A stretch of DNA of 64,000 nucleotides. Origin: Mycobacterium sp. IDR2000157661 (GTDB taxonomy: Bacteria > Actinomycetota > Actinomycetes > Mycobacteriales > Mycobacteriaceae). A program made the translations under genes and the position numbers. Shown here in pieces: positions 33,215 through 43,719 of the stretch. The stretch spans positions 3,348,001 to 3,412,000 of the forward strand of contig NZ_CP081006.1 in the NCBI RefSeq assembly GCF_022317005.1, read 5' to 3'. Position 1 is the stretch's first letter. The number at the start of each line of letters is the position of its first letter. The notes beneath the pieces are model-generated. The model was not told the DNA's origin. It ran no database searches and saw only the letters and a program-made list of their open reading frames with translations.

Positions 33215-33868
33215 GTGGCAACGACGAGAACGCCGGTGGTGGCCAACCGCACGGCCCTCGTCGTCGGAGCGGTCGCGTGGCTGGTGGCAGCTGTCGGCTA
33301 CGTCGCCCTCGAATTGCTCGCGGCGTCGGCGGTTCCCGGATACAGCTACGCCGAGCAGTACATCAGCGCGCTCGGCGTGCCGGCCTGGTCGCCGCGCGCC
33401 TACCTGATGAACGCCGCGTTCCTCGGTCAGGGCGTGCTCTTCGTCGTCGGCTCGGTGTTCGTCGCCCGTGCCGTGCGGGCCGGGTGGACCGGCGCGCTGT
33501 TCGTCGTGCTCACGGTGGTCGCGGCCGCTGGCGACTTCCTGGTCGGCATCGTGCACGGTGGGTCACCGCTGTGGAACGCCGGGCACGAGTGGCTGCACGG
33601 GCTCGGTGCGGTCCTCGCGATCTTCGGCGGCAACGCGGCGATCCTCGCGGGCACCGCGGTGGCGGGCCGCGCGATCGGCACCAGAGGCTACCGGCTCATC
33701 GGGGCCTCGATCGGGATCGCCGGGCTGCTGATCCTCGTCGTGCTGCAGAACTACCACTCTTGGACGGTCGACTACGTGCCGATCGGTGTCGTCGAACGGG
33801 CCTGTGTGTACACGGTGATGTTGTGGCAGCTGCTCACGGCGCTGGTGCTGCTGCGCCGCCGTACCTAG
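33215..33868 (+). CDS. DUF998 family integral membrane protein
   Basis: The 217-residue protein has about six hydrophobic helices and the DUF998 hallmark GYSYAEQYISALG followed by FLVGIVHGG and HEWLHGLGAVL. The GTG at 33215 was chosen because coding upstream of it runs into mbtH in another frame. It lies only 44 bp after mbtH on the same strand and may be carried on the mbt transcript, though the family has no known link to siderophores. Its stop overlaps the convergent gene by 4 bp. M. tuberculosis has cfp2 (Rv2376c) at this place instead. Function unknown. Confidence 0.8.
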   Translation: MATTRTPVVANRTALVVGAVAWLVAAVGYVALELLAASAVPGYSYAEQYISALGVPAWSPRAYLMNAAFLGQGVLFVVGSVFVARAVRAGWTGALFVVLTVVAAAGDFLVGIVHGGSPLWNAGHEWLHGLGAVLAIFGGNAAILAGTAVAGRAIGTRGYRLIGASIGIAGLLILVVLQNYHSWTVDYVPIGVVERACVYTVMLWQLLTALVLLRRRT

Positions 33869-34200
33869 ATCTGCTGAGACTCGGCCCACGCGTCAGCCGG
33901 AGACGGGAAGTCCATGTCGAACACGCGCGCGTGCAGCACCGTCCGGTTGCGCAGCGCGGCGCGCACCGCCCGGTGCAGACCGTCCTCGAGATAGACGTCG
34001 CCCCGCCACCTGACCGCGTGTGGGAACAGGTCGCCGTAGAACGTCGAGTCCTCCGACAGCAGCCGGTCCAGCGCCAGCACCGTCGTGGTCATCACCAACT
34101 CGTCGAGGCGGATCTGCCGCGGCGGGATCTGTGCCCACTGTCGATGCGACAACCCGTGTTCGGGGTAGGGCCTGCCGTCGCGGACTCCCTTGAAGATCAT
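33865..34200 (-). CDS. Conserved hypothetical protein (Rv2375-like), type unknown
   Basis: The 111-residue soluble protein begins MIFKGVRDGRPYPEHGLSH and contains QIRLDELVMTTTVLALDRLL and FPHAVRWRGDVYLEDGLHRA. The last part, with its DGLHRAVRAAL, recalls the ParB/Srx-like fold of proteins that read out a residue preceding a HR motif, but this is weak. The position between mbtH and hrcA matches Rv2375. I selected ATG 34200, which has GAAGGG upstream, over an ATG at 34239. Function unknown. Confidence 0.7.
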   Translation of the reverse strand: MIFKGVRDGRPYPEHGLSHRQWAQIPPRQIRLDELVMTTTVLALDRLLSEDSTFYGDLFPHAVRWRGDVYLEDGLHRAVRAALRNRTVLHARVFDMDFPSPADAWAESQQI

Positions 34201-34331
34201 CGGGCAAACACCCTTCGCGTCGTCCCCCGGGGCAACCACATCAAGCCGGCATCGCGGTACAAAGGCTAGCGGGAAAAGGGCCGTCCGCGGCGCGGCAACC
34301 GCTCATACGCTATCGCCGCTGTTGATGACCG

Positions 34332-34337
34332 TAAAAT
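34332..34337 (+). promoter_or_regulatory. -10-like element of the hrcA operon
   Basis: TAAAAT, a near-consensus SigA -10, lies 36 nt before the hrcA ATG. No -35 match and no CIRCE inverted repeat were found around it. Confidence 0.5.
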
Positions 34338-34373
34338 GGGTGCGAACTCGACGCGAGGGGTAGGTGAACAGGC

Positions 34374-35405
34374 ATGGGTAGCGCCGACGATCGTCGATTC
34401 GACGTGCTGCGCGCGATCGTCGCCGACTTCGTGGCCACCAAGGAGCCGATCGGATCCAAGACGCTCGTCGAGCGGCACAACCTGGGGGTGTCGAGTGCCA
34501 CCGTGCGCAACGACATGGCAGTGCTGGAGGCCGAGGGCTACATCACCCAGCCGCATACCAGTTCCGGGCGGGTGCCCACCGAGAAGGGTTACCGCGAATT
34601 CGTCGACCGGCTCGACGACGTCAAGCCGCTGTCGACCGCCGAGCGGACGGCGATCCTGCGGTTCCTCGATACCGGCGTCGACCTCGACGACGTGTTGCGC
34701 CGCGCGGTGCGGCTGCTGGCCCAGCTGACCCGTCAGGTGGCGATCGTGCAGTACCCGACGCTGACCACCTCGACGGTGCGCCATCTCGAGGTCGTGGCGC
34801 TCACGCCTGCGCGGTTGCTGCTGGTGGTGATCACCGACACCGGCCGCGTCGACCAGCGCATCGTCGAACTTGGTGATGCGCTCGACGAACACGACGTCGC
34901 CAAGCTGCGCGACCTGCTGGGCCAGGCACTCGAGGGCAAGCCGGTCACCACCGCGTCGGTCGCGGTGTCGGATCTGGCCTCGCACCTCACCGGGCACGGC
35001 GGGCTGGCCGACGCCGTCGGCCGGTCGGCGACCGTGCTGGTCGAGACGCTGGTCGACCACAGCGAGGAACGGCTGCTGCTGGGCGGCACCGCCAACCTGA
35101 CCCGGAACACCGCGGACTTCGGCGGTTCGTTGCGCTCGGTGCTGGAGGCCCTCGAGGAACAGGTCGTGGTGCTGCGGCTGCTGGCCGCCCAGCAGGAGGC
35201 GGGCAAGGTGACCGTGCGCATCGGTCACGAGACCGAGGCCGAGGAGATGGCGGGGACCTCGGTGGTCACCACCGCCTACGGCAGTTCGGGCAAGGTGTAC
35301 GGCGGCATGGGTGTGTTGGGGCCCACTCGAATGGACTATCCGGGAACTATCGCTAATGTCGCTGCGGTTGCTCTCTATATCGGGGAAGTCTTAGGCAGCC
35401 GGTAG
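34374..35405 (+). CDS. hrcA: Heat-inducible transcription repressor HrcA
   Basis: The 343-residue winged-helix repressor binds CIRCE elements at chaperonin promoters. The DNA-binding head is at about 5-70 ([58 protein letters not shown]), followed by the GAF-like dimerisation core and the closing [18 protein letters not shown]. It is followed at 36 bp by dnaJ2 and then rsmE, the common actinobacterial order. Confidence 0.97.
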   Translation: MGSADDRRFDVLRAIVADFVATKEPIGSKTLVERHNLGVSSATVRNDMAVLEAEGYITQPHTSSGRVPTEKGYREFVDRLDDVKPLSTAERTAILRFLDTGVDLDDVLRRAVRLLAQLTRQVAIVQYPTLTTSTVRHLEVVALTPARLLLVVITDTGRVDQRIVELGDALDEHDVAKLRDLLGQALEGKPVTTASVAVSDLASHLTGHGGLADAVGRSATVLVETLVDHSEERLLLGGTANLTRNTADFGGSLRSVLEALEEQVVVLRLLAAQQEAGKVTVRIGHETEAEEMAGTSVVTTAYGSSGKVYGGMGVLGPTRMDYPGTIANVAAVALYIGEVLGSR

Positions 35406-35441
35406 AGCCGGCATCGTCAACCAGGAACAGGCAGGGTCAGC

Positions 35442-36590
35442 GTGGCACGCGACTATTACGGGCTGCTCGGGGTGAGCAGGGGCGCGACGGATTCGGAGAT
35501 CAAGCGCGCCTATCGCAGGCTGGCGCGCGAACTGCATCCCGACGTCAACCCGGACGAAGGGGCCCAGGCGCGGTTCAAGGAGATCAGCGTCGCCTACGAG
35601 GTGCTATCGGATCCGGAGAAGCGCCGCATCGTCGACTTGGGCGGTGACCCGCTGGCGTCGGCGGGGGCGAACGGAGCCGGCTTCTCCGGCGGGTTCGGCG
35701 GGCTCGGTGACGTGTTCGAGGCGTTCTTCGGCGGCGGCGGCACCGCCCGCGGACCGGTCGGGCGAGTGCGGCCGGGCTCGGACTCACTGCTGCGGATGCG
35801 ACTGGACCTCGACGAGTGCGCGACCGGGGTGACCAAGCAGGTCACCGTCGACACCGCGGTGCTGTGCGACCTGTGCCAGGGCAAGGGCACCCATGGGAAC
35901 TCGACGCCGGTGGCCTGCGACACCTGCGGTGGCCGCGGCGAGGTACAGAGCGTGCAGCGCTCGCTTCTGGGTCAGGTGATGACGTCGCGGCCGTGCCCGG
36001 TCTGTGGCGGCGTCGGCGAGGTCATTCCCGACCCTTGCCACCGCTGCGGCGGCGACGGGCGCGTGCGGGCCCGACGGGACATCAGCGTGAAGATCCCCGC
36101 AGGCGTCGGTGACGGGATGCGGGTGCGGCTGGCCGCGCAGGGCGAGGTCGGACCGGGCGGCGGGCCCGCAGGCGACTTGTACGTCGAGGTGCACGAGAAG
36201 CCGCACGAGGTGTTCCTCCGCGATGGGGACGACCTGCACTGCACCATCTCGGTGCCGATGGTCGACGCCGCGCTGGGCACCACGGTCACCGTCGAGGCGA
36301 TCCTCGACGGGCCGACCGAGATCACCATCCCGGCGGGCACTCAACCCGGAGCGGTCACCACTCTGCGCGGGCACGGTATGCCGCACCTGCGCTCGGGAGT
36401 GCGCGGTGACCTGCACGCCCACATCGAGGTGATGGTGCCGACCCGACTCGACCACGAGGACGTCGACCTGCTCCGCAGGCTCAAGGAGAAGCGCAACCGC
36501 GACGCCGCCGAGGTGCGGTCGACCCACGCCGGCGCGGCCACCGGCGGCGGACTGTTCAGCAGGCTGCGCGAGACGTTCACCGGTCGCTGA
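35442..36590 (+). CDS. dnaJ2: Chaperone protein DnaJ2
   Basis: The 382-residue Hsp40 stimulates DnaK. It has a J domain with HPD ([10 protein letters not shown], about residue 32), a Gly/Phe-rich linker, four CxxCxGxG zinc repeats ([32 protein letters not shown]) and the C-terminal substrate-binding domains. The GTG start follows hrcA. The short acidic-poor linker and hrcA linkage identify it as the second DnaJ of actinobacteria rather than the dnaK-operon copy. Confidence 0.97.
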   Translation: MARDYYGLLGVSRGATDSEIKRAYRRLARELHPDVNPDEGAQARFKEISVAYEVLSDPEKRRIVDLGGDPLASAGANGAGFSGGFGGLGDVFEAFFGGGGTARGPVGRVRPGSDSLLRMRLDLDECATGVTKQVTVDTAVLCDLCQGKGTHGNSTPVACDTCGGRGEVQSVQRSLLGQVMTSRPCPVCGGVGEVIPDPCHRCGGDGRVRARRDISVKIPAGVGDGMRVRLAAQGEVGPGGGPAGDLYVEVHEKPHEVFLRDGDDLHCTISVPMVDAALGTTVTVEAILDGPTEITIPAGTQPGAVTTLRGHGMPHLRSGVRGDLHAHIEVMVPTRLDHEDVDLLRRLKEKRNRDAAEVRSTHAGAATGGGLFSRLRETFTGR

Positions 36591-36593
36591 CCG

Positions 36594-37334
36594 GTGACCC
36601 GCGCGCTGTTCTACGTGGACGCGCTGCCGCCCGCCGGCGACCTCGCCGTCGTGGACGGGGATGAGGGCTTCCACGCGGCCAACGTGCGCCGGATCCGCGT
36701 CGGCGAGCGGCTCGACCTCAGTGACGGCGCCGGCGCGCTGGCCTCATGCGTCGTCGAAGACGTCGGCAGGGGCAGGCTGGCGGCGCGGGTGCTGGACCGT
36801 CGCACCGTCCCGCCAGGGAGGCCCACCGTGACCGTGGTGCAGGCCCTGCCCAAATCGGATCGCGCCGAACTGGCCGTCGAGCTGGCCACCGAGGCCGGTG
36901 CCGACGCCTTCGTGGCGTGGCAGGCGTCGCGCTGTGTCGCCAGGTGGGACGGCGCCGCCAAGGTCGACAAGGGCCTGCGGCGCTGGGCCGCGGTGGCCCG
37001 GTCGGCGGCCCGGCAGTCGCGGCGCGCACACATCCCACCGGTCAGCGGCCCGTTGTCGACGGCCGAGCTGTTGTCGTCGCTTGCCGGTGACGGCTCCGTC
37101 GTGCTTGTGCTCCACGAGTCGGCGACGCGTCGGCTGACCGAGGTGCCGGTGGCCGGCGCGGACTCGCTGAGCCTGGTCGTCGGTCCCGAAGGCGGCATCG
37201 CCGACGACGAGCTGACCGCGTTCGACGAGCTGGGGGCGACGGTGGTCCGGCTGGGCCCCACGGTGCTGCGCACCTCGACGGCCGCGGCGGTCGCCCTGGG
37301 CGCGCTCGGCGTCCTCACCTCCAGGTGGTCGTGA
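36594..37334 (+). CDS. rsmE: 16S rRNA m3U1498 methyltransferase RsmE
   Basis: The 246-residue SPOUT methyltransferase acts on U1498 of 16S rRNA. Visible are the N-terminal PUA-like domain ([16 protein letters not shown]), [20 protein letters not shown], the [12 protein letters not shown] stretch, and the knot sequence [13 protein letters not shown] with the closing [12 protein letters not shown]. The GTG start lies 3 bp after the dnaJ2 stop, so it shares its transcript. Confidence 0.95.
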   Translation: MTRALFYVDALPPAGDLAVVDGDEGFHAANVRRIRVGERLDLSDGAGALASCVVEDVGRGRLAARVLDRRTVPPGRPTVTVVQALPKSDRAELAVELATEAGADAFVAWQASRCVARWDGAAKVDKGLRRWAAVARSAARQSRRAHIPPVSGPLSTAELLSSLAGDGSVVLVLHESATRRLTEVPVAGADSLSLVVGPEGGIADDELTAFDELGATVVRLGPTVLRTSTAAAVALGALGVLTSRWS

Positions 37335-37355
37335 TGCGGCCGGTGCGGTTAACCA

Positions 37356-37385
37356 TTGGGATGCGCCAGCACCCGGCGGTAAACT
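37356..37385 (+). promoter_or_regulatory. SigA-type promoter of the phoH-era operon
   Basis: TTGGGA (37356-37361) and TAAACT (37380-37385), with an 18-nt spacer, lie in the 103-bp gap between rsmE and phoH. Transcription would start near 37392, about 46 nt before the phoH start. Confidence 0.5.
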
Positions 37386-37437
37386 GTGACCACAGCTACG
37401 ACCAGGCCAGACCCCAGAAAGCAGGCATCGAACCCTC

Positions 37438-38502
37438 TTGACGCCCCGCGAGACAACCGCTGACTCGCCGCAGGCCTCCGAGTCTCCTCAGTCGGTACGC
37501 AGCACGAGCTCGAAGATCGATGTGCCGCCCGACCTCGTCATGGGCCTTCTGGGTTCCGCCGACGAGAACCTGCGCGCGCTCGAGCGAATCCTGGCCGCCG
37601 ACATCCATGTGCGCGGCAACGCGCTCACCCTCGCCGGTGAACCCGCCGACGTCGCGCTCGCCGAGCGGGTGGTCTCCGAGCTGATGACCATCGTGGCCAA
37701 CGGTCAGTCGCTGACACCGGAGGTGGTGCGGCACGGCGTCGCGATGCTCACCGGCACCGGCGACGAGTCGCCTGCCGAGGTGCTCACCCTCGACATCCTC
37801 TCGCGGCGGGGCAAGACCATTCGGCCCAAGACGCTGAACCAGAAGCGCTACGTCGACGCCATCGACGCGCACACCATCGTGTTCGGCATCGGCCCCGCAG
37901 GCACCGGCAAGACCTATCTGGCAATGGCCAAGGCGGTCAACGCATTACAGACCAAGCAGGTGTCGCGGATCATCCTGACCCGGCCCGCCGTGGAAGCCGG
38001 GGAGCGGCTGGGCTTCCTGCCGGGCACGCTCAGCGAGAAGATCGACCCGTATCTGCGCCCGCTCTACGACGCGCTGCACGACATGATGGATCCCGAGCTG
38101 ATCCCGAAGCTGATGAGCGCCGGGGTCATCGAGGTCGCACCGCTGGCGTACATGCGCGGCAGAACCATCTCGGATGCGTTCATCATCCTCGACGAGGCGC
38201 AGAACACCACCGCCGAGCAGATGAAGATGTTCCTGACCCGGCTCGGCTTCAACTCGAAAATCGTTGTGACAGGTGACATCACGCAGGCCGACCTGCCGGG
38301 TGGCGCGGCATCGGGACTGCACGCGGCGATGCGGATCCTCGACGGCATCGACGACATCCACTTCGCCGAACTCACCAGCGCCGACGTGGTGCGCCACCGG
38401 CTGGTGTCGGAGATCGTCGACGCCTACGCCAGACACGACGAGCCGGCGCTGATGAACCGGGCGCAGCGGCGCGCATCCGCCACCGGCCGGGCCCGGCGGT
38501 AG
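37438..38502 (+). CDS. phoH: PhoH-like ATPase PhoH1
   Basis: The 354-residue protein has an N-terminal KH-like segment ([25 protein letters not shown] region) and a PhoH helicase-like ATPase core. The core has Walker [29 protein letters not shown], Walker [12 protein letters not shown] and sensor [12 protein letters not shown]. The start is a TTG at 37438, whose TPRET matches the N-terminus of the M. tuberculosis protein Rv2368c. It heads a run with ybeY, the CNNM gene and era, pointing to RNA or ribosome metabolism. Confidence 0.93.
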   Translation: MTPRETTADSPQASESPQSVRSTSSKIDVPPDLVMGLLGSADENLRALERILAADIHVRGNALTLAGEPADVALAERVVSELMTIVANGQSLTPEVVRHGVAMLTGTGDESPAEVLTLDILSRRGKTIRPKTLNQKRYVDAIDAHTIVFGIGPAGTGKTYLAMAKAVNALQTKQVSRIILTRPAVEAGERLGFLPGTLSEKIDPYLRPLYDALHDMMDPELIPKLMSAGVIEVAPLAYMRGRTISDAFIILDEAQNTTAEQMKMFLTRLGFNSKIVVTGDITQADLPGGAASGLHAAMRILDGIDDIHFAELTSADVVRHRLVSEIVDAYARHDEPALMNRAQRRASATGRARR

Positions 38503-38506
38503 CCCC

Positions 38507-39043
38507 ATGAGCATCGAGGTGTCCAACGAATCGGGCATCGACGTCTCCGAAGAGGAGTTGATCAGCGTCGCCCGGTTCGTCATCCGCAAGTTGAACGTCA
38601 ACCCGGCCGCGGAACTGTCGATGGTGCTGCTGGACACCGCGGCGATGGCCGACCTGCACATGCGATGGATGGACCTGCCCGGGCCCACCGACGTGATGAG
38701 CTTTCCGATGGACGAGCTGGAGCCCGGTGGGCGGCCCGACGCTCCCGAACCCGGTCCCGCGCTGTTCGGCGACATCGCGCTGTGTCCGGAGTTCGCCGCG
38801 ACCCAGGCCGGTGCGGCCGGCCACTCGCTGGGCCAGGAACTCGCGCTGCTGACCGTGCACGGCGTGCTGCACCTGCTGGGGTACGACCACGCCGAGCCGG
38901 ACGAGGAAAAGGAGATGTTCACGCTGCAGCGCCAACTGCTCGAGGAGTGGGTGGCCCATCAGGTCGAGGCCTATCACCAGGACCGCCAGTCCGACAAGGA
39001 GCGGCGGCTGCTGGACAACTCCCGATACTTCGACGCACCGTGA
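38507..39043 (+). CDS. ybeY: Endoribonuclease YbeY
   Basis: The 178-residue metal-dependent RNase takes part in 16S rRNA 3' end maturation and ribosome quality control. The zinc motif [11 protein letters not shown] is intact, preceded by [11 protein letters not shown] and GDIALCPE. It follows phoH by 4 bp and overlaps the next gene in GTGA. Confidence 0.96.
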   Translation: MSIEVSNESGIDVSEEELISVARFVIRKLNVNPAAELSMVLLDTAAMADLHMRWMDLPGPTDVMSFPMDELEPGGRPDAPEPGPALFGDIALCPEFAATQAGAAGHSLGQELALLTVHGVLHLLGYDHAEPDEEKEMFTLQRQLLEEWVAHQVEAYHQDRQSDKERRLLDNSRYFDAP

Positions 39044-40332
39044 GCGGTGTGGGGCAGCTCATCGTCGCGGCCGTGCTCGCAGGCCTCGGCGGGTTGTTCG
39101 CGGCGATCGACGCTGCGCTGAGCACGGTGTCGATGGCCCGCGTCGAGGAGCTGGTCCGCGACGAACGGCCCGGTGCGGTGCGACTGGGCAGGGTGATGAC
39201 CGAACGCCCGCGCTACATCAACCTCATCGTGCTGCTGCGCATCGCGTGCGAGGTGGGCGCGACCGTGCTCATGGCCGCCTACCTCGATGACTACCTGGGT
39301 GTCACCTGGGGGCTGGCTGCGGCCGCGGCGATCATGACGGTGGTCAGCTTCGTGGCCATCGGAGTGGGGCCCCGCACCCTGGGCCGACAGCATGCGTACT
39401 CCATTGCGCTGGTCGCGGCCCTTCCACTGCAGGCACTTTCGGTGGTGCTGACGCCCGTGAGCCGGCTGCTGGTCCTCATCGGTAACGCGCTGACACCCGG
39501 CCGCGGGTTCCGCAACGGCCCGTTCTCCTCGGAGATCGAACTGCGCGAGGTCGTCGACATGGCACAGCAGCGCGGGGTGGTGGCCGACGACGAGCGGCGG
39601 ATGATCCAGTCGGTGTTCGAACTCGGCGACACGCCCGCGCGGGAGGTGATGGTGCCGCGCACCGAGATGGTGTGGATCGAGAGTGACAAGACAGCCGGTC
39701 AAGCGACCTCATTGGCGGTGCGCAGCGGTCACTCCCGCATCCCGGTGATCGGCGAGAACGTCGACGACGTCGTCGGCGTCGTCTATCTGAAAGACCTGGT
39801 GCAGCGGACGTACCACTCCACCAACGGCGGCCGCGGCACCAGTGTCTCCGAGGTGATGCGCCGGCCGGTGTTCGTGCCGGACTCCAAGCCGCTGGACGCC
39901 CTGCTGCGCGAAATGCAACGCGACCGGGTCCACATGGTGCTCCTGGTCGACGAGTACGGCGCCATCGCCGGGCTGGTCACCATCGAGGACGTGCTGGAGG
40001 AGATCGTGGGTGAGATCGCCGACGAGTACGACACCGACGAGGTGCCGCCCGTGGAGGAACTGGGTGACAACCGGTACCGGGTGTCGGCCCGCCTGCCCAT
40101 CGAAGACCTCGGCGAGCTGTACCACATCGAGTTCGGCGAGGATCTCGACGTCGACACCGTCGGCGGACTCGTCGCGCTGGAACTGGGCCGCGTGCCGTTG
40201 CCCGGCGCGGAGGTCACCTGGGACGGGCTGCGGCTGCAGGCCGAGGGCGGCCCGGACCACCGCGGCCGGGTGCGCATCGGCACGGTGCTGGTCGGTCCCA
40301 CCGAGACACCCGAGGAAGAAACCGATGAGTGA
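39040..40332 (+). CDS. CNNM/CorC-type membrane protein with CBS pair
   Basis: The 430-residue protein is of the hemolysin C/CorB type, implicated in Mg2+/Co2+ transport. It has an N-terminal DUF21/CNNM membrane domain with four helices (about 1-160), two CBS domains (about 190-330; [60 protein letters not shown]) and a C-terminal CorC/HlyC domain ([15 protein letters not shown]). It is the Rv2366c equivalent. GTG start overlaps ybeY. Confidence 0.92.
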   Translation: MSGVGQLIVAAVLAGLGGLFAAIDAALSTVSMARVEELVRDERPGAVRLGRVMTERPRYINLIVLLRIACEVGATVLMAAYLDDYLGVTWGLAAAAAIMTVVSFVAIGVGPRTLGRQHAYSIALVAALPLQALSVVLTPVSRLLVLIGNALTPGRGFRNGPFSSEIELREVVDMAQQRGVVADDERRMIQSVFELGDTPAREVMVPRTEMVWIESDKTAGQATSLAVRSGHSRIPVIGENVDDVVGVVYLKDLVQRTYHSTNGGRGTSVSEVMRRPVFVPDSKPLDALLREMQRDRVHMVLLVDEYGAIAGLVTIEDVLEEIVGEIADEYDTDEVPPVEELGDNRYRVSARLPIEDLGELYHIEFGEDLDVDTVGGLVALELGRVPLPGAEVTWDGLRLQAEGGPDHRGRVRIGTVLVGPTETPEEETDE

Positions 40333-40645
40333 GCTGGACCCCGAGGACGCCAAGCTGGTGACGCTGGCGCGCGGCGCGATGGGCCGGGCCGAGGCGGCCA
40401 GCGGAGCAGCGGTGCGCGACGCCGACGGCCGCACCTACGCCGGTGCGCCGGTCACACTGCAGGCGTTGCGGCTGAGCGCATTACAAGCGGCCGTCGCGGC
40501 GGCGGTGTCCAGCGGGGCGACAGGACTTGAGGCGGCGGTGCTGGTCGGCGGGTCATCGGACGACGACGGGGTCGCCGCGGTGCGCGAGCTCTCGGCCGAC
40601 GCGGCCATCATCGTCACCGACCGGGCGGGCGCCGTCGTCGCATGA
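40325..40645 (+). CDS. Small conserved protein (Rv2365c-like, cytidine deaminase-fold-like)
   Basis: The 106-residue protein starts [21 protein letters not shown] and contains [18 protein letters not shown] and [17 protein letters not shown]. The layout recalls a cytidine deaminase (DG.TY.G..V in the first half), but the catalytic HAE and PCxxC motifs are missing, so deamination is unlikely. It overlaps the CNNM gene by 8 bp and precedes era by 16 bp. Function unknown. Confidence 0.8.
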   Translation: MSELDPEDAKLVTLARGAMGRAEAASGAAVRDADGRTYAGAPVTLQALRLSALQAAVAAAVSSGATGLEAAVLVGGSSDDDGVAAVRELSADAAIIVTDRAGAVVA

Positions 40646-40661
40646 GTGCATTCGACCGCCG

Positions 40662-41576
40662 ATGAGCACCGAGTTCCGTTCCGGCTTCGTCTGTTTCGTC
40701 GGCCGGCCCAACACCGGCAAGTCGACGTTGACCAACGCGCTGGTCGGGGCGAAGGTGGCGATCACGTCGAACCGGCCGCAGACCACCCGGCACACCATTC
40801 GCGGCATCGTGCACCGCCCGGACTTCCAGATCATCCTCGTCGACACACCGGGCCTGCACCGGCCCCGCACGCTGCTGGGACAACGGCTCAACGACCTGGT
40901 GAAGGGCACCTACTCCGAGGTCGACGTCATCGGGTGGTGCATCCCGGCCGACGAGAAGATCGGTCCGGGCGACCGGTGGATCTACGAGCAGATCCGCGCC
41001 GTCGCCCCGAAGACCACACTCGTCGCAGTCGTCACGAAGATCGACAAGGTGGGCAGGGACCGGGTGGCCGCGCAACTCATCGCGGTCAGCGAACTCGTCG
41101 GCCCCGACACCGAGATCGTTCCGGTATCGGCGACCGCGGCCGACAACCTCGACGAACTGACCGCGGTGCTCGCCGCGCAACTGCCGCCGGGGCCGGCGTT
41201 CTACCCCGACGGCGAGCTCACCGACCAACCCGAAGAGACGCTGATGGCCGAGTTGATCCGGGAGGCCGCACTGGAGGGTGTGCGCGACGAACTACCGCAC
41301 TCGCTGGCCGTCGTCATCGAGGAGGTGACGCCGCGGGAAGGGCGCTCACCAGAACAAGGGGACCTGATGGACGTGCACGCGATCCTCTACGTCGAACGCG
41401 ACAGCCAGAAGGGCATCGTCATCGGCAAGGGCGGCGCCCGGCTGCGTGAGGTGGGCACCGCCGCGCGCACGCAGATCGAGAGGCTGCTGGGCACCAAGGT
41501 GTTCCTCGACCTGCGGGTCAAGGTGGCCAAGAACTGGCAACGCGACCCCAAACAGCTGGGGCGGCTGGGGTTCTAG
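40662..41576 (+). CDS. era: GTPase Era
   Basis: The 304-residue GTPase assists 30S assembly. G motifs are intact: GRPNTGKST (G1), QTTRHTIRG (G2), VDTPGLH (G3) and VTKID (G4, a T in place of the usual N). A C-terminal KH domain ends the protein (GIVIGKGGARLREVGTAAR, VFLDLRVKVAKNWQRDP). ATG 40662 was chosen; the upstream extension overlaps the previous gene. It closes the phoH-ybeY-era operon. Confidence 0.96.
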   Translation: MSTEFRSGFVCFVGRPNTGKSTLTNALVGAKVAITSNRPQTTRHTIRGIVHRPDFQIILVDTPGLHRPRTLLGQRLNDLVKGTYSEVDVIGWCIPADEKIGPGDRWIYEQIRAVAPKTTLVAVVTKIDKVGRDRVAAQLIAVSELVGPDTEIVPVSATAADNLDELTAVLAAQLPPGPAFYPDGELTDQPEETLMAELIREAALEGVRDELPHSLAVVIEEVTPREGRSPEQGDLMDVHAILYVERDSQKGIVIGKGGARLREVGTAARTQIERLLGTKVFLDLRVKVAKNWQRDPKQLGRLGF

Positions 41577-41580
41577 GGGC

Positions 41581-42153
41581 TCAGCTCTGGGCGCCTGAGC
41601 CAGGTTCTCCGAACGGCCGGCCCGGGCCGTGCACCGGCGGCGCGGTGTCGCCCGTGCCGTAGACGGCGACCACCACCGTGCGGTCCAGCGAGTTCTCCGA
41701 CCACACACCGATGTCGACGTTCGAACAGTCGGCCATGATCGCGTGGTAGTCGGGCCGGTGATACCACTGGTTGATCAACTCGATACCGCTGATGGCCAGC
41801 GCCGGGTTGATCGCCACCGTCTCGGCGACGGCGCCCTGGTAGCCGGCGTTGCGCGCGCGGTCGGCCACCGTCGATCCGTCCGAGCCGATGTCGCCGTTCA
41901 GCGCCCGGTTGCGCAGCACGTCGTTGGTGTGCCACTGGGCCGCCAGGCGCAGCTTCGGGTTGATCGCGATATCGGTGTTGCAGCCGGCCTGACGCTGCAC
42001 GGTGTAGACGTTGGCCACGACACCGTCGTTGAGCCGCTTGTTGTCGGCCCCGGCCGCGGGCATGCCGGCAACAGCGCCGCCCAGCAGCGCGACAAGGGAG
42101 ATCGCATACGCCGCGCGCACCCGGGAATCACCACAAGTCCGCCGCGCCGTCAT
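41581..42153 (-). CDS. Secreted CAP-domain (SCP/YkwD-like) protein
   Basis: The 190-residue protein has a signal peptide (about 1-36; RVRAAYAISLVALLGGAVAGMPAAGA, cut into two hydrophobic stretches) and a CAP-like domain: LRLAAQWHTNDVLRNRAL, GYQGAVAETVAINP, INQWYHRPDYHAIMADC and DIGVWSENSLDRTVVVAVYG. Two Cys may form a disulfide. It lies 11 bp downstream of the amidase on the same strand and converges on era. M. tuberculosis lacks a gene here. Role unknown, probably cell-wall associated. Confidence 0.78.
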   Translation of the reverse strand: MTARRTCGDSRVRAAYAISLVALLGGAVAGMPAAGADNKRLNDGVVANVYTVQRQAGCNTDIAINPKLRLAAQWHTNDVLRNRALNGDIGSDGSTVADRARNAGYQGAVAETVAINPALAISGIELINQWYHRPDYHAIMADCSNVDIGVWSENSLDRTVVVAVYGTGDTAPPVHGPGRPFGEPGSGAQS

Positions 42154-42164
42154 GCCCGACGACT

Positions 42165-43655
42165 CTACGCGACCTCGGGGGACGCGGCGTGCGAGATCTT
42201 CGATTCGTCGACCACCGAGGGCTCGGGTTCGGGGGCGGGCGCCGGAACCCACCAGGTGTCGGGCTGTCGCATCGGCCAGGCGTTGATCGCCTCGAGTTCT
42301 GCGGCCAACGAGACCAGCAGCGGCTCGCTGTGCGCCGGGCCCATCAGTTGCACGCCGATGGGCAGGCCGTCGGAGGTGAACCCTGCGGGCACGCTGATCG
42401 AGGGCCAGCCCAGCAGGTTCCACGGCCATGTCACCGGGCACGCCTTGATCATGGCGCGATCGGTCGACAGCCCGCCGCGCCCGTCGAAGTCGTGGACCTC
42501 CAGCGGCGGCTGGGCGGTCGTCGGGGCCAACACCACGTCGGCGATGTTGAAGATGTAGCCGATACGACGGTGTGCGCGGGCCTCGCGGGCGCGGGCCTTG
42601 CGCAGCAAGTGTTCGGAGAGCAACCGGCCGGTGCGCAGATTGGCCTTCGTGCGCTTGTCGAGCGCGACGTCATGGCCGAGGCGGTCGGCCCACTCCAGCA
42701 GACCCGAGGTCGACCGCGCCAGGAAGTTCCACGACATCTCCAGGCTGTAATCGGGGTCAGCCGCGGTGACGGTGTGCCCGAGTTCGCGCAACTGGTCGGC
42801 GACGACCTCCATTGCGCCCCGGATCTCGGGATGGAGCTTGGCACGGAACACCGTGTACGGGAACTTCGTTGACATGGCGATCCGCAGCGGCCCGGGCGCC
42901 TGGGCGACGTAGTCCGACACCTGTACCGGCGGTGGCTGGTGGCGGTCGCCCGGCGCATTGCCCGATGCGGCGTCGAGCACCAACGCGGCGTCGCTGACGG
43001 TACGCGCCAGCACTCCGTTCACCGTGATGCCGTTGAACGCCTCGGGCAGCGGCCAGGTCGAGATGCGGCCACGCTGCGGCTTGATCCCGACGAGGTGTGT
43101 CCACGCCGCGGGGATCCGCACGCTGCCCGCACCGTCGGAGCCGATGGCCGCGGCGACCAGTCCGGCCGCGACGGCCGCCGCGCTGCCGCCCGACGATCCG
43201 CCCGGCGTGTGGTCGCGCGACCAGGGGTTGCGGGTGTGGCCGAACGCCGGCCCGCTGGTGAACGGCCACTGGCCCAGTTCACAGGTATTGGTCTTGCCGA
43301 CGATCACCGCTCCTGCGGCCTTCAGCCGTCGCACCACCTCGGCGTCCCTGGTCGCAGGGCGCACGTTGCCGTCGGCGCCGAACCGGGTCGGCACGCCCGC
43401 GACATCGACATCGTCCTTGACCGCGATGGGGATGCCCAACAGCGGAAGTTGTTCACCCGCTGCGCGTTTGCGGTCTGCCGCGGCGGCGTCGGCGAGTGCC
43501 TGCTCGGTGAACACCTCGCGGAACGCGTTGAGTGTGGGCTGGCTGGCGGCGATGGCGTCGAGGGAGCGTTGGACCAGCTTGACCGACGTCACCGAGCCGC
43601 TGGCCAGTTGGAACAGCTGCTGGGTCAGGGTGGGGAAGCGCTTGGTTTCAACCAT
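42165..43655 (-). CDS. amiA2: Amidase (AmiA2-like, amidase signature family)
   Basis: The 496-residue enzyme has the Ser-cisSer-Lys triad region of amidase signature hydrolases: IPIAVKDDVDVAG (Lys), TPGGSSGGSAAAVAAG (Ser) and the following GSDGAGSVRIPAAW. Substrate unknown; the family covers aliphatic and aromatic amides and Glu-tRNA amidation, and the single-gene context excludes GatA. The ATG at 43655 leaves 64 bp to the divergent recO. The order era-amiA2-recO equals Rv2364c-Rv2362c. C-terminal PAPAPEPEPS is a low-complexity tail. Confidence 0.88.
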   Translation of the reverse strand: MVETKRFPTLTQQLFQLASGSVTSVKLVQRSLDAIAASQPTLNAFREVFTEQALADAAAADRKRAAGEQLPLLGIPIAVKDDVDVAGVPTRFGADGNVRPATRDAEVVRRLKAAGAVIVGKTNTCELGQWPFTSGPAFGHTRNPWSRDHTPGGSSGGSAAAVAAGLVAAAIGSDGAGSVRIPAAWTHLVGIKPQRGRISTWPLPEAFNGITVNGVLARTVSDAALVLDAASGNAPGDRHQPPPVQVSDYVAQAPGPLRIAMSTKFPYTVFRAKLHPEIRGAMEVVADQLRELGHTVTAADPDYSLEMSWNFLARSTSGLLEWADRLGHDVALDKRTKANLRTGRLLSEHLLRKARAREARAHRRIGYIFNIADVVLAPTTAQPPLEVHDFDGRGGLSTDRAMIKACPVTWPWNLLGWPSISVPAGFTSDGLPIGVQLMGPAHSEPLLVSLAAELEAINAWPMRQPDTWWVPAPAPEPEPSVVDESKISHAASPEVA

Positions 43656-43719
43656 CGCAAACCAGGATATCGGCGCTGCGCTAACAGCTTCTGTCGGATG
43701 GCAGTGCGAGACTGTCCTG

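Noticed and set aside
34201..34373. CIRCE operator upstream of hrcA
   Set aside because: No TTAGCACTC-N9-GAGTGCTAA-like repeat is present; only a -10-like TAAAAT.
40325..40645. Functional cytidine deaminase
   Set aside because: The catalytic His-Ala-Glu and PCxxC metal motifs are absent despite a similar general pattern.
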